This document shows positions 53,176-63,086 of a stretch of DNA of 64,000 bases, in pieces. The position numbers were made by a program, and so were the translations under genes. Origin of the DNA: Neoarius graeffei (taxonomy: Eukaryota > Chordata > Actinopteri > Siluriformes > Ariidae); assembly GCF_027579695.1 (NCBI RefSeq), contig NC_083577.1:55810283-55874282 (forward strand). The letters are read 5' to 3'. The notes below the pieces were generated by a model that was not told the DNA's origin, did not search any database, and saw nothing but the letters and a program-made list of their open reading frames with translations. Position 1 is the stretch's first letter. Each line of letters opens with the position of its first letter.

Positions 53176-53478
53176 TGTAACAGTTCCTGATGTGGGTGGA
53201 GCACAGGAGCATGACAGGCGAGAGTTGATGTTCACATACACGCTTTTCATTTTCTTTATTTTAGCTTTTCAGCTTCATTCATTCAGTCACACACACATGC
53301 GTTGTGGTGGTGGGGGGACTCTTCTCTACTCTCCCCCTCCTTTTATGCTTCATCCCTGCAACAAACACACACACACACACACATTAATTGACACCAGGTG
53401 TAATGACTTAGCCACTTACCTTCCCCGACCCTGCCCTCCATTCACAAACTGCCGCTTGGTCACGCCCCCGTTGCCACA
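53176..53478 (-). repeat. 5' LTR of the Gmr1-type element
   Basis: In the minus direction it runs from TGTGGCAACGGGGGCGTG (53478) to CAGGAACTGTTACA (53176). Just after it, TGGTGCCGAAACCCAGGA is the primer-binding site. It shares the family sequence of the LTR arms at 37466-38058. Confidence 0.88.
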
Positions 53479-53911
53479 CATGTCCATGATCTTTCCACCA
53501 TGCTTACCTGTGATGATAACATCTAGGTTTTTCTCAACTTCCTGATCATGCTGAAAAAAATTCCATCTCAAGTAACGAGCTGTGTGTCATCAGACAACAA
53601 GATCAAAGGACGAGAGGGGTCTTCCGGTTGATTTAATTAACCAATAATAACTGTTGTAACTGAAACTCACCTTTATAAAATTGTTTTTATTGGTAAATAT
53701 GAAAAGGTGTTGATAATTATGGACTGTTGATAATTGTAGCCGCCTCTCTAACATATTATTGATTTGGTTAAATTTCACTGAGGTGACATCATAAAGGTTT
53801 CCTGTGATTGTACTGACTAAGTCCTGAGCTCAGTAAGGGGAATTTCCAATGCTGTCAGCTGACAGCATCCATATTATATTGTATTTTGTATGTTTTGTAT
53901 GTTTCTCCCTA
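53479..53911. other. Stretch between LTR and L2-like LINE
   Basis: AT-rich; no frame. Possibly the flank into which the gypsy element inserted. No repeat recognised. Confidence 0.35.
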
Positions 53912-54106
53912 AGGCTGCGTCCTTTCTCCTCTGCTCTTCTCTCTGTACACAAACAGCTACACCTCCAGTCATCAGTCTGTCAAGCTCCTAAAGTTTGCAG
54001 ATTACACAACCCTCACTGGACTCCTCCCTGATGAGGATGAGTTTTCCTACAGGTGGGAAATTGACCATCTGGTGTCCTGATGCAGGCAGAACAACTTAGA
54101 GCTTAA

Positions 54107-54781
54107 AGTGCATATCACAGGTAAATTCAGGAGCAAGATCGGTTTAATTTTCCTATTTTACATTAAACTTTGGTCAAATATCTATAACATTCTGCATTCT
54201 CTGCAATTTTTTTACCTTGCATAATACCAGAAAAATTCAGTTGAAATCAAGCCATTTGAGGTGAATTGGTCCGCCTCTGAAAAAACTTGGCATTTGAATT
54301 TCCCGGGAAACATTGATTTTCGTGACGTCACGTGCGGGACGCCTCCCTCTGAATCCTACGTCAGTGCTGGTTTGTTTATGAGAAAACGATCTGGTGGTTT
54401 TCTGCAAATTTCTTCAACGTTATCGTGTAATTATCAAAATAGTTAACAGATGTATCGTAGGAGGGTGTAGCAACACCAATCTTGATGGGATTAGTACTCA
54501 TCGTTTTCCAAAAGGCCGGACAATGAGAGAGAAATGGGAGTGCCTGGTCTACACAGGCTGTGCACTTAAACCGTGCAAAGCTTGCGTAGCCTGCTGGCAC
54601 TTCCGCAGGTAACGTCACGAATCTGGCTCCAGACTCCCTTGGGATTTTTCCAGACGTGTTTTGCTATTTCATTTTTTTCTGCTGTAGACAGATGGCCTTG
54701 TGCAAAATTACCCTTCTCGATGAGTGTGTAAAGGGACATTCTTTCATATAAAAAAAACGAAATTGGTCCAGAATATGCACT
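54107..54781. mobile_element. Kolobok-like element with THAP domain remnant
   Basis: Ends AGTGCATATC and GAATATGCACT; TTAA at 54103-54106 and 54782-54785. It cuts the L2 reading frame cleanly. TTAA duplication with a THAP-coding exon is typical of Kolobok transposons. Confidence 0.72.
54448..54612 (+). pseudogene. THAP zinc-finger N-terminus
   Basis: RCIVGGCSNTNLDGISTHRF, then PKGRTMREKWECLV: the C-x4-C pair, the conserved HRFP-like block and the W of a THAP (C2CH) domain. The rest of the domain is lacking; a donor-like GCAGgtaacg follows at 54605-54614. THAP domains recognise transposon ends. Confidence 0.7.
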
Positions 54782-55969
54782 TTAATGCTCTAAAGACAGT
54801 GGAGATGATTGTAGACTTCAGGAGGCACTCTGCCACACCCTCCTCCATCACCCTGTTTGACTCCTCGGTGACCTCTGTGGAGTATTTCCACTTCCTGGAC
54901 ACTATAAATCACCCAGGACCTTAAGTGGGAGACGAATACCTGCTCTCTCACCAAGAAAGCACAGCAGAGGAAGTTTGGTCTGCCAAAGACAATGATGGTT
55001 CACTTTTACACTGCCATCATCGAGTCCATCCTCAACTCCGCCATCATCGTCTGGTATGCTGTTGCCACTGTCAGGGACAAGGGCAGACTGCAGCGCATCA
55101 TTCGCTCTGCTGAGTGGACGATTGGCTGCAACCTTCCATCTCTTCAGGACCTGAACAAGTCCAGGACCCTGAGGAGAGCAGAAAGGATTGTGGCCGACCC
55201 CTCTCACCCTGGACACAAACTTTCTGAATCACTCCCCTCTGGTAGGAGGTTGCGGTTCATTAGAACCAAAACCTCATGCCATAAGACCAGCTTTTTCCCC
55301 ACTGCAGCTGGTCCCATCAGTAAGGTCAGAGACCCCCACTGAATCAAACCTCACACTTTCAACCTGTGACATTAATGCACTCTACCTCTGAACTGTAATT
55401 TTGCACATCTTATGGTCATGTCATACATCTTCATTCTGTGAACTTTTATTGCACATTCCAGCACATGCTGTACAGCTTGGTTATTTATTTAAACCATTGC
55501 ACATATTTTCTTCTTCTCACACATTCATGTCATGACTCTTCATCTTCAACATGTGACCTATTTTTGCACATTCTGGGGCATACTGTACAGCTTGGACTTC
55601 AGAACAACCCATGCAGATACGCCTTATATTTGTCCAGTTTTCAAATTTGTATGTTTTAGATTCTTCTTATTTTTTAAAATTCTATTTATATTACTACTTT
55701 TGTCTTTAAAAAAATTATTCCATCTTAACTGTTTCAAGTACTAGTCATCAAAGCAAATTCCTTGTATGTGAGAACGGACCTCGTAATCGAAATTTGATTC
55801 TGGTTCTGAATTGGAGTAGTGTTGGTATCAGCACTATCCCTCTCCAGTCCAGTAGGGCAGTCAGTGGGAAGTTTTTAACAATACTCCATTAGGAAGCGAT
55901 CACTACCCTATTTGGACCAAGATACAAAAACAAGATGCAAGTCTGGAAGAAAATTGGTACCCAAGATGG

Positions 55970-56553
55970 AAAATGAGAGAGGCCAACTGGGGACTTTATA
56001 ATATGAGAGCAAGTGGTAAATTTATGGAGATTATGTCAAATTTAAGTGATGATACTGAAGAGTTAAACTCCATAATTACAAATATAATGTATGAATCAGC
56101 ACAGGAGACTATAGGCAAATCTTTTGGGATAAGGGAAAAGAAAATGGTTCCATGGTGGACAGACGAATGTAAAGAAGCAGTCAAAGCCAGAAATAAAGCA
56201 TTTAGAATGGTAAAAACAAATCATTCTTTTAATAACTTGATATAAAAAAAAGCACAGTCTAAAGTTAAAAGAATCATAAGAGAAACCAAAAAGAAATACT
56301 GGAGGAATTTCTGTAGTACTATTGGGGCAGAAATAAAGGTTAGTGAGGTATGGGGAATGATTAGAAAGATGGGAGGAATAAGAAGGGATCTCTCTTTACC
56401 AGTAGTTAAAGACAATGATAGCAAAGCAGTAAATAATGAAGAAAAAGCAGAGATGCTTGCTAGGGCTTTTGTTAAGGTACATAGCTCTCAAAACTTATCA
56501 AATGAGTTATTATGGAGAACAAAAAAGATTGAGGATAATGGGAAGGAAAGAAA
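55970..56553 (+). pseudogene. Nimb/I LINE ORF2, endonuclease-RT linker
   Basis: KMREANWGLYNMRASGKFME, IREKKMVPWWTDECKEAVKA, KAQSKVKRIIRETKKKYWRN and RKMGGIRRDLSLPVVKDND are recognisable blocks of the LINE segment between endonuclease and RT (VPWW and KARNKA are family landmarks). One stop (TAA at 56243) splits it. Confidence 0.78.
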
Positions 56554-56555
56554 TA

Positions 56556-57109
56556 CAACCCCGATTCCAAAAAAGTTGGGACAAAGTACAAATTGTAAAT
56601 AAAAACGGAATGCAATAATTTACAAATCTCAAAAACTGATACTGTATTCACAATAGAACATAGACAACATATCAAATGTCGAAAGTGAGACATTTTGAAA
56701 TTTCATGACAGCAACACATCTCAAAAAAGTTGGGACAGGGGCAATAAGAGGCTGGAAAAGTTAAAGGTACAAAAAAGGAACAGCTGGAGGACCAAATTGC
56801 AACTCATTAGGTCAACTGGCAATAGGTCATTAACATGACTGTGTATAAAAAGAGCATCTTGGAGTGGCAGCGGCTCTCAGAAGTAAAGATGGGAAGAGGA
56901 TCACCAATCCCCCTGATTCTACACTGACAAATAGTGGAGCAATATCAGAAAGGAGTTTGACAGTGTAAAATTGCAAAGAGTTTGAACATATCATCATCTA
57001 CAGTGAATATCATCATCAAAAGATTCACAGAATCTGGAAGAATCTCTGTGCGTAAGGGTCAAGGCCGGAAAACCATACTGGGTGCCCATGATCTTCGGGC
57101 CCTTAGACC
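56556..57109 (+). mobile_element. Truncated Tc1-like element (CAACCCCGATTCC family)
   Basis: The left end with TA at 56554-56555 matches the element at 36207. Its transposase start region (GRISVRKGQGRKTILGAHDL at about 57035) is recognisable. It ends where the hAT begins; the right half is missing. Confidence 0.88.
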
Positions 57110-58605
57110 AGGGGTTCCCAAACTTTTCCATGCCAAGGCCCCCCAAACAGCATTAGCTTCTGGCCAGGGACCCCCTTTACAAACCCACAGACAATGCTAC
57201 AAAATATGTAAAGAAACATCAACTTTTAGAATGTTTTCTCTTACTTTTATTCAATAGTCAATAATTGTTACATTTGTTTAGCATAAGAATATTATTAACT
57301 AACATGTTTTCAACACAAATATTTTCGCACTGAACAATAAACTGTATAACCTCCTGTAGTACCTGATTCAACTCGTTATCCATCCTTTTTGCAACCAGTG
57401 CCTCGCGATGGAGCATGCAGTGTGTGGCCACTACATGCGGGGCCTTCTGCTTAATGAGAGCGGTCACTCCACTGATCTTCCCGGTCATTGCCACGGCTCC
57501 GTCCGAACACCCCACACACACAACGGGTCCAGTCCAATCCGTTAGACTCGATGTAATCGTCCAAAACTTGAAAACTTCTTTCAAGTGCTTTACAAAATAG
57601 TATTTCCTCCACAAATCTTTCCTGTGAAATAAATCTGATGTACACAAGCAGTTGGGCCTCATTGGATAAATCTGTGCTCTCATCCAGCTGAAGTGCAAAG
57701 TATTCGCTGGCTCTCACCTGCTCCAACAGCTGAGCAGATACGTCTTGAGCCATGCCACCAATCCGTCGGCTCACGGTGTTATCAGAGAGTGGGACAGCAT
57801 TGATTTTTTTGGCAGCATCCTCACCAAGCAATTCTCGGACAATGTCTTTGGTGGCTGGTAAAATCAAATCTTCTCCAATTGAGTGAGGTTTTTTTAGCAC
57901 GAGCAATGGAGTACGAGGCTAAAAATTATGCCTTCAGGGCCCGCTCGGGGACAGTAGCTTGCTGGGTGAATGCAGCAGATTGCCTGACCAAATGCTCTTC
58001 TTTGCGTCTGAAGAAATCTACTGTTTTTTCGGCATCTGTCGGATGTTTTTGTACCAAGTGACGCTGAAGTTTCGAAGGTTTTAAGCACTCATTTGATAGG
58101 GTCTCCAGACAGAGGACGCATTTCGGGCAATCATGGCCATTTTTCTGTATGGCTGTAAAGCCATACTTAATGTATGCTGCCTCATATTTTCGGATTTTAG
58201 TTGGCCAAGACTTCTTAGTTTTTTTTCACAGCAGTGTTCTCCACAGCAGGGCTGTTGGTTTGTTCCTTCGGTCTCTTCTTCAAAAACCTGTCCATTTTGC
58301 GCTAGCAATACGCTAGCTTGAGGAGCAAAGCAGCTTGATAAATGGCGCAAACCGCAACGTCACAGGCAATCGGAGAGATGAGCATGGCAAACAACGTTTT
58401 GATATGATGTATTATTATTAATAATTATATTTTATAATAATTATTAAAAAATTAATTACAATATATTTAATAATAATTATTTTTAAAAAGTATATTTTTT
58501 TCTGCAATTTTTTTGTTATCGTCCCTCCAACTTTCTGAGGCCCCCCTAGCGCCCCCTGGCGGCCCCCCAGGGGGCTGCGGCCCCCACTTTAAAAACCACT
58601 GCAAT
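57110..58605 (-). mobile_element. hAT element encoding a ZBED-like transposase (truncated)
   Basis: Left end CAGGGGTTCCCAAACTTTTCC and right end CACTTTAAAAACCACTG are degenerate inverted repeats. 58520-58590 carries a CCCC/GGGG-rich half matched near the left end (aaggccccccaaac). The minus strand carries transposase coding blocks. Confidence 0.78.
57258..58350 (-). pseudogene. ZBED5/FAM200-like hAT transposase, N-terminal half
   Basis: From 58320: LAQNGQVFEEETEGTNQQP, MALQPYRKMAMIARNASSVW (zinc-finger area), then a frame change, then ENMRQHT... and KPHSIGEDLILPATKDIVRE, LLGEDAAKKINAVPLSDNTV, RRIGGMAQDVSAQLLEQV, YFALQLDESTDLSNEAQLLV and YIRFISQERFVEEILFCKAL. A frameshift at about 57530 leads to VCVGCSDGAVAMTGKISGVT, APHVVATHCMLHREALVAKR. 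This order is that of ZBED5/SCAND3-type hAT proteins; the C-terminal dimerisation domain is missing. Confidence 0.82.
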
Positions 58606-58610
58606 AGTCT

Positions 58611-58982
58611 CATCTCATTATCTCTAGCTGCTTTATCCTGTTCTACAGGGCCGCAGGCAAGCTGGAGCCTATCCCAGCTGACTACGGGCGAAAGGCGGGG
58701 TACACCCTGGACAAGTCGCCAGGTCATCACAGGGCTGACACATAGACACAGACAACCATTCACACTCACATTCACACCTACGGTCAATTTAGAGTCACCA
58801 GTTAACCTAACCTGCACGTCTTTGGACTGTGGGAGAAACCGGAGCACCCGGAGGAAACCCACGCGGACACGGGGAGAACATGCAAACTCCACACAGAAAG
58901 GCCCTCGCCGACCCCGGGGCTCGAACCCAGGACCTTCTTGCTGTGAGGCGACAGTGCTAACCACTACACCACCGTGCCGCCC
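58611..58982 (-). mobile_element. V-SINE, full length
   Basis: Duplication CCACTGCAATAGTCT at 58596-58610 and 58983-58997. The duplicated site spans the junction between the hAT right end and the Nimb LINE, so the SINE is the youngest of the three. Confidence 0.93.
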
Positions 58983-58997
58983 CCACTGCAATAGTCT

Positions 58998-59114
58998 GTC
59001 TGGAAAATGAAATTAGGAAAGCTCACGTAAAGAAGGAGTCAGTCTTAGCAACTTTTTTCGACATTGAAAAAGCATATGATATGCTCTGGAAAGAGGGTCT
59101 TTTATTTAAATTGA

Positions 59115-59115
<1 letters not shown>
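58998..59115 (+). pseudogene. Nimb/I LINE RT segment (motif A)
   Basis: CLENEIRKAHVKKESVLATF then FDIEKAYDMLWKEGLLFKLN: RT motif A with the catalytic D. It is interrupted at about 59116 by a (TAA)n-flanked insertion. Confidence 0.85.
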
Positions 59116-59147
<32 letters not shown>

Positions 59148-59834
59148 GTTAGATTTATATAGCGCCTTTCAAGAAACCCAAGGACGCTTTACAATATAGA
59201 CAAGGAAAAAATAAATAATAAAGAAAAAAAATAATAATTAAATAAAATAAAAATAAAAAGTCCACCAAGTAGGGGTCAGGATGTAATTCCCGTGGTGTAG
59301 CAGCCACAGTCCCACCAAAAGGCGCATAAAAATGAGTCCCACATCTCCAGCACCGCTGCCGTGACGCCGCCAGCAACATCGCTTGAGCACCACGCCATGG
59401 ATCCACAAAGCGAGCACAGAAGCTCCGCCACGCAGAGCGCTGGTGTGTCCCAAACCGCCTGCACAGCCGCTGCGACACCACCAAGCAACATCGCTCAGAA
59501 CATCACGCCAAGCGTTAAAGCACAGAGCGCTGGACAACCATGATGTAAAATGAGCAGCGAGCTCACTGCAGTCCATAGCTGGGAGCACAGGCATCACCCA
59601 CAGCGAACCAAGGCCTGGAGGGAACCAACGCCCAAAACTGGGTCCGGAGCTACCCACAACCGGCGGACAAAAACACTCAAACAAACATCAAACTACACAA
59701 ACACACACAAAAAATAAATAAATAAAATGAAAATAGAAAAAGAAAAAATATATAAATAAAATAAAAAAGCTCTGGTGAGAAGCGGCAGCCAGAATGCGCA
59801 TGACGTACTCTTAACCGGAAACGAAAAAAAAAAT
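59116..59834 (-). mobile_element. Retroelement insertion with (TAA)n and a GC-rich body
   Basis: (ATA)n at 59116-59146, then gttagatttatatagcgcctttcaagaaaccc, the complement of a common fish non-LTR 3' tail. A GC-rich body with no long frame on sense follows (59340-59650), then A-rich sequence to about 59834. LINE coding resumes at about 59835 (KMFNWIRDFF at 59850). The family is not identified; SINE or RTE-type is possible. Confidence 0.5.
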
Positions 59835-61441
59835 GGGAGTAAACAGTAAAATGTTCAATTGGATTAGAGATTTTTTTAAAGACTAGAACAATAGAGGTAA
59901 GAGTTGGAGTAAACCATTCAAATATTTACACTGTAGAGAATGGTACCCCGCAGGGAAGTGTATGCAGCCCCATACTGTTTAATATAATGATTAATGATGT
60001 TTTTAACAACATAGACTCCAGAATCAGTAGAGCACTTTATGCAGACGATGGGGCACTGTGGATGAGAGGCCGAAATACTAATAATCTGAGGAACAGAATG
60101 CAAGCAGCAATAAACAAGGTCGAAAGATGGTCACATGAGTGGGGGTTTCATTTGTCTGTTGAGAAGACACAAGTTATCTGTTTTTAAAAAAAAGGGCTAA
60201 CCCTACAGTGGACCTCAGACTATATGGGCAGCTACTCAAGCAAGTGGATAATTTAAGATACCTAGGTGTATGGTTTGATGTTAAACTTTCTTTTAAAGTA
60301 CACATACAGAAGATTATTGATAAGTGTAAGTAGAGTATTAACATTTTGAAATGCTTAACAGGAAATGAATTGGGGGCATCAAGCATATCCTTGAAAAGAA
60401 TATATAGCGCTTTAGTTCGACCAGTCTTGGATTATGGATGTATTGTTTATAATTCAGCAGCTAAGTCTTCCTTATCAGAGCTGAACAGGATACAAGCCAA
60501 AGCCCTTCGTATATGCTGTGGTGCCTTCAGAACCTCTCCAATCCCAGCACTTCAGGTGGAAACAGGGGAGATGCCACTGGATCTCAGGCGGCTGAAATTA
60601 TCAGTATCATATTGGCTTAATCTACAGGGTCATGAGGACAATCACCCAACCAAACAGGTACTCAGGGAATGCTGGGAGTATGGTCACCTCATACATAGCT
60701 TTGGTAATCAGCAGGCAAATCAAATGGGGATTCATTCGGTAAAACAATAGCAAGGTCAATCATTCCCCTTTGGTTATTCTGTTTCCCTGTTGTAAACATG
60801 GAAACAAAGGAGATAGTAAAATCTAGAGATGTTTATCAGAATGTACAGCAGTATTTAGAAATAATGTACGATGATACAACACAAATATATACAGATGCTT
60901 CAAAAGACGAAACTGGTAAAACAGGAGCAGCAGTACATATCCCCAGCTACAATATTAATATCAAAAAAAGAACGTCAGATCATCTGTCAGTTTTCTCAGC
61001 AGAAATGATGGCTATCATACTGGCCCTGCAGTGACTGGAGGAGGTGAAGCCTAGTAAAGCAGTCATCTGTTCAGATTCAATGTCTTCCTTAACCAGTATC
61101 CAAAGCGGAAAATCCACATGCCAAAGAGACCTCTTAGATGAAATAAATCACCTCATATTTAATATAAATCAGAAAAAGCTGCTTATTCAGTTCACATGGG
61201 TTCCAGCACATAAGGGGGTTGAGGGGTGGACAGATTGGCTAAAGAAGCCACCAAGGCAAATGAGGTTGAACTTAAGGTTCCATTAAGTAAAGCAGAAATT
61301 AAAGTAATAATTAAGGACAACATCAACAGAATATGGCAGGATAGATGGAGTACAGAGGAGAAAGGAAGACATCTGTATAATTTACAAAAGGAGGTAATAA
61401 CAAGGAATGGTGAACTGAAACGGCAGGAGGAGGTAATAAGA
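59835..61441 (+). pseudogene. Nimb/I LINE RT and RNase H
   Basis: RT: GTPQGSVCSPILFNIMINDV (motif B) and ALYADDGALWMRG with intact YADD. The thumb region is frameshifted near 60180-60350, then RIYSALVRPVLDYGCIVYNS, LNRIQAKALRICCGAFRTSP. RNase H: IYTDASKDETGKTGAAVHIP (first D), VFSAEMMAIILALQ (E), VICSDSMSSLTSI (D), then WVPAHKGVEG and a D two frames on. A TGA at 61032 and a deletion at about 61226 break it. Confidence 0.88.
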
Positions 61442-62069
61442 GGTGCCTGAACCAAATAGTGAACTGATCCAGTAAGCTGACGGGAGAGATGCAGTTAAAT
61501 CCAGAATCACTGTACTCCAGACAGGTACAGAGGATATCTGGATCAATTTTAAAGGACACTTCTCACCCAGGGCGGCACAGTGGTGTAGTGGTTAGCGCTG
61601 TCGCCTCACGGCAAGAAGGTCCGGGTTCGAGCCCCGTGGCCGGCGCGGGCCTTTCTGTGCGGGGTTTGCATGTTCTCCCCGTGTCCGCGTGGGTTTCCTC
61701 CGGGGGCTCCAGTTTCCCCCACAGTCCAAAGACATGCAGGTTAGGTTAACTGGTGACTCTAAATTGACCGTAGGTGTGAATGTGAGTGTGAATAGTTGTC
61801 TGTGTCTATGTGTCAGCCCTGTGATGACCTGGCAACTTGTCCAGGGTGTACCCCGCCTTTCGCCCGTAGTCAGCTGGGATAGGCTCCAGCTTGCCTGCGA
61901 CCCTGTAGAACAGGGATACAGAGATAATGAGATGAGATGTTTATTACATTGTGTTTTATGTTAGATGTTTTAAGTGTTGTTTGGCGTGTGTGGAAGAGAA
62001 AGCTGACTCACTTCACTGCAAAACAAGTTTACCTTTGGGTACAAATAAAGTAACTTGACTTGACTTGAG
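61442..62069. mobile_element. Insertion in the LINE: non-LTR 3' end carrying a V-SINE
   Basis: The segment is foreign to LINE coding sense. Its right end, acaaataaagtaacttgacttgacttg, is a simple-repeat tail typical of non-LTR elements. The V-SINE 61571-61938 is inside it. Confidence 0.5.
61571..61938 (+). mobile_element. V-SINE, full length
   Basis: Head ggcggcacagtggtgtagtgg, V core at 61665-61745, tail agataatgagatgagatg. A target duplication could not be fixed. Confidence 0.9.
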
Positions 62070-62395
62070 GTATAGGCTGAGGATTGGGCGCACAAGTCTA
62101 AATGGTGGGTTGTATATACCAGAGGGAAACATCAGTCTGGGCCTGTGCACACTGTGGAGAAATGGAAAAAGTGGAGCATGTTCTTTTACACTGCAGACAG
62201 TATTCTACTGAAAGAGAGATGATGATGAGGGCAATAAGGAAACCTGTAACTATGAATAATTTATTAAGTCAGCCTAATACACAACCAGTAGTGACAGCTC
62301 TAATACAGTATTTAAGGGAAACACAATTAGCAAGAAGAATTCAGGGTGTTTTTTTCCCCTTATACACACCGTTTGTAAACCTCCAATAAAAACCG
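62070..62395 (+). pseudogene. Nimb/I LINE C-terminus
   Basis: LRIGRTSLNGGLYIP-like start, then CAHCGEMEKVEHVLLHCRQY, the CCHC-type knuckle (C-x2-C-x8-H-x4-C) of this LINE group, and VVTALIQYLRETQLARRI. It ends near 62395, before the CT-rich tract. Confidence 0.8.
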
Positions 62396-62401
62396 ACAGA
62401 A

Positions 62402-62659
62402 GTCTCTCTGTGTGTCTGTCTCTTGCTCTCTGTCTGTGTGTCTCGCTCGCTCTCTGTCTTGCTCTCTCTCTTGCTCTCTGTCTGTCTGTGTGTCTCTTGC
62501 TCTGTCTGTACGTTTCTCTCTGTCTGTCTCTTGCTCTTTGTCTCTCTCTCTCTGTCTGTCTGTGTCTCAATTGTGTCTCTCTCTCGCTTTCTCTCTGTCT
62601 CTCTCACATTATCTATGTCTCTGTCTATCTGTTTGTCTCTGTTTCTCTCTCTCTCCCCC

Positions 62660-62694
<35 letters not shown>

Positions 62695-62695
62695 A
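62402..62695. repeat. CT/CTGT-rich simple repeat with terminal (GA)n
   Basis: About 290 bp of pyrimidine-rich ctctctgtctgt-type sequence, ending in (GT)n and then (GA)n at 62671-62694. Frames within it are artefacts. Confidence 0.95.
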
Positions 62696-62779
62696 GTCAG
62701 CCACTCGTTTGACATCTGGATTGTCTTTATAGTATGATCCTACTTTGCATTTGGGATTTTGATTTAAATAATAAAGAAT

Positions 62780-63086
62780 AATGACATAAAAAAAGAAGGC
62801 CAGTAGGGTGTAGTATTCGCACTTTTCAGCTTGAACGCGAAGAAGAAAAGGAGGAAGCGGAAGAAGCAGTTTTTAAGCGCTCATTAATTTTTCAAGTCGA
62901 TTCTTCTGATTATCGTTTAATAAGACGATGAAAAATTAATCTCCGAAAAACCTTATAGCAATGTTCATGGCTGACGGCATCTTTTGAGTTGTTGTGACAT
63001 TTGTGATTATCCGGCAGAAGTCTAACAGGCAGTGTCAGGGTGAAGAGCGGAAGTTTCCACCCTTCATAAACGAAAGCAAGTGAAAC
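62780..63086 (+). promoter_or_regulatory. 5' region of the CD2/SLAM-like gene
   Basis: 307 bp between the repeat region and the ATG. It is AT-balanced, without a TATA box at a convincing distance. ggaagtttcc at 63049-63058 resembles an ETS/NF-kB/IRF-type immune element. A 12-bp perfect inverted repeat ATTAATTTTTCA lies at 62883-62894 and 62929-62940. Promoter assignment is by position only. Confidence 0.4.

Larger units (their letters stand above)
42512..53478 (-). mobile_element. Gmr1-type Ty3/gypsy retrotransposon (integrase before RT), disrupted
   Basis: 5' LTR 53176-53478; primer site complementary to 53156-53174; gag 53135-52455; protease-like 52458-51514; integrase about 51450-50460; RT about 50300-49488; RNase H about 49481-49342 and 48077-47791; 3' LTR remnant 42512-42655. 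In the minus direction integrase thus lies upstream of RT, the Ty1/copia-like order known for the Gmr1 group of gypsy elements. Two insertions (48086-49333 and 42660-47790) and a deletion next to the second have removed the rest of RNase H and part of the 3' LTR. Confidence 0.88.
53912..55808 (+). mobile_element. 5'-truncated L2-like LINE
   Basis: It starts inside RT: GCVLSPLLFSLYTN, then KFADYTTLTGLL (Y where the second catalytic D is expected). It is broken by the element at 54107-54781. It continues with TVEMIVDFRR, MVHFYTAIIESILNSAIIVW, GRLQRIIRSAEWTIGCNLPS, RRAERIVADPSHPGHKL, LPSGRRLRFIRTKT and SFFPTAAGPI, the canonical C-terminus of L2/CR1-type ORF2. The 3' UTR ends aaattccttgtatgtg...attctggttctg. 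Confidence 0.85.
55809..62395 (+). mobile_element. Nimb/I-type LINE with RNase H, split by several insertions
   Basis: Segments 55809-56553, 58998-59115, 59835-61441 and 62070-62395 join into one ORF2: end of the endonuclease (GSDHYPIW-like at about 55895), RT, RNase H and a C-terminal CCHC-type knuckle. RNase H downstream of RT places it in the I superclade; Nimb is the common teleost member. About 100 residues of RT are missing where the Tc1/hAT pair sits. Stops and frame changes are spread throughout. The 5' half is absent. Confidence 0.82.

Noticed and set aside
58467-59010. Long open frames (about 165-174 aa) on both strands over the V-SINE
   Set aside because: They are translations of the SINE; the same peptides recur at every V-SINE copy and have no protein family.
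59155-59684. 148-aa minus-strand frame with Cys/Trp-rich segments
   Set aside because: Lies in the GC-rich body of a retroelement insertion and shows no domain.
62410-62737. Leucine/serine/cysteine-rich frames of about 100 aa
   Set aside because: Produced by CT/CTGT simple repeat in all frames.
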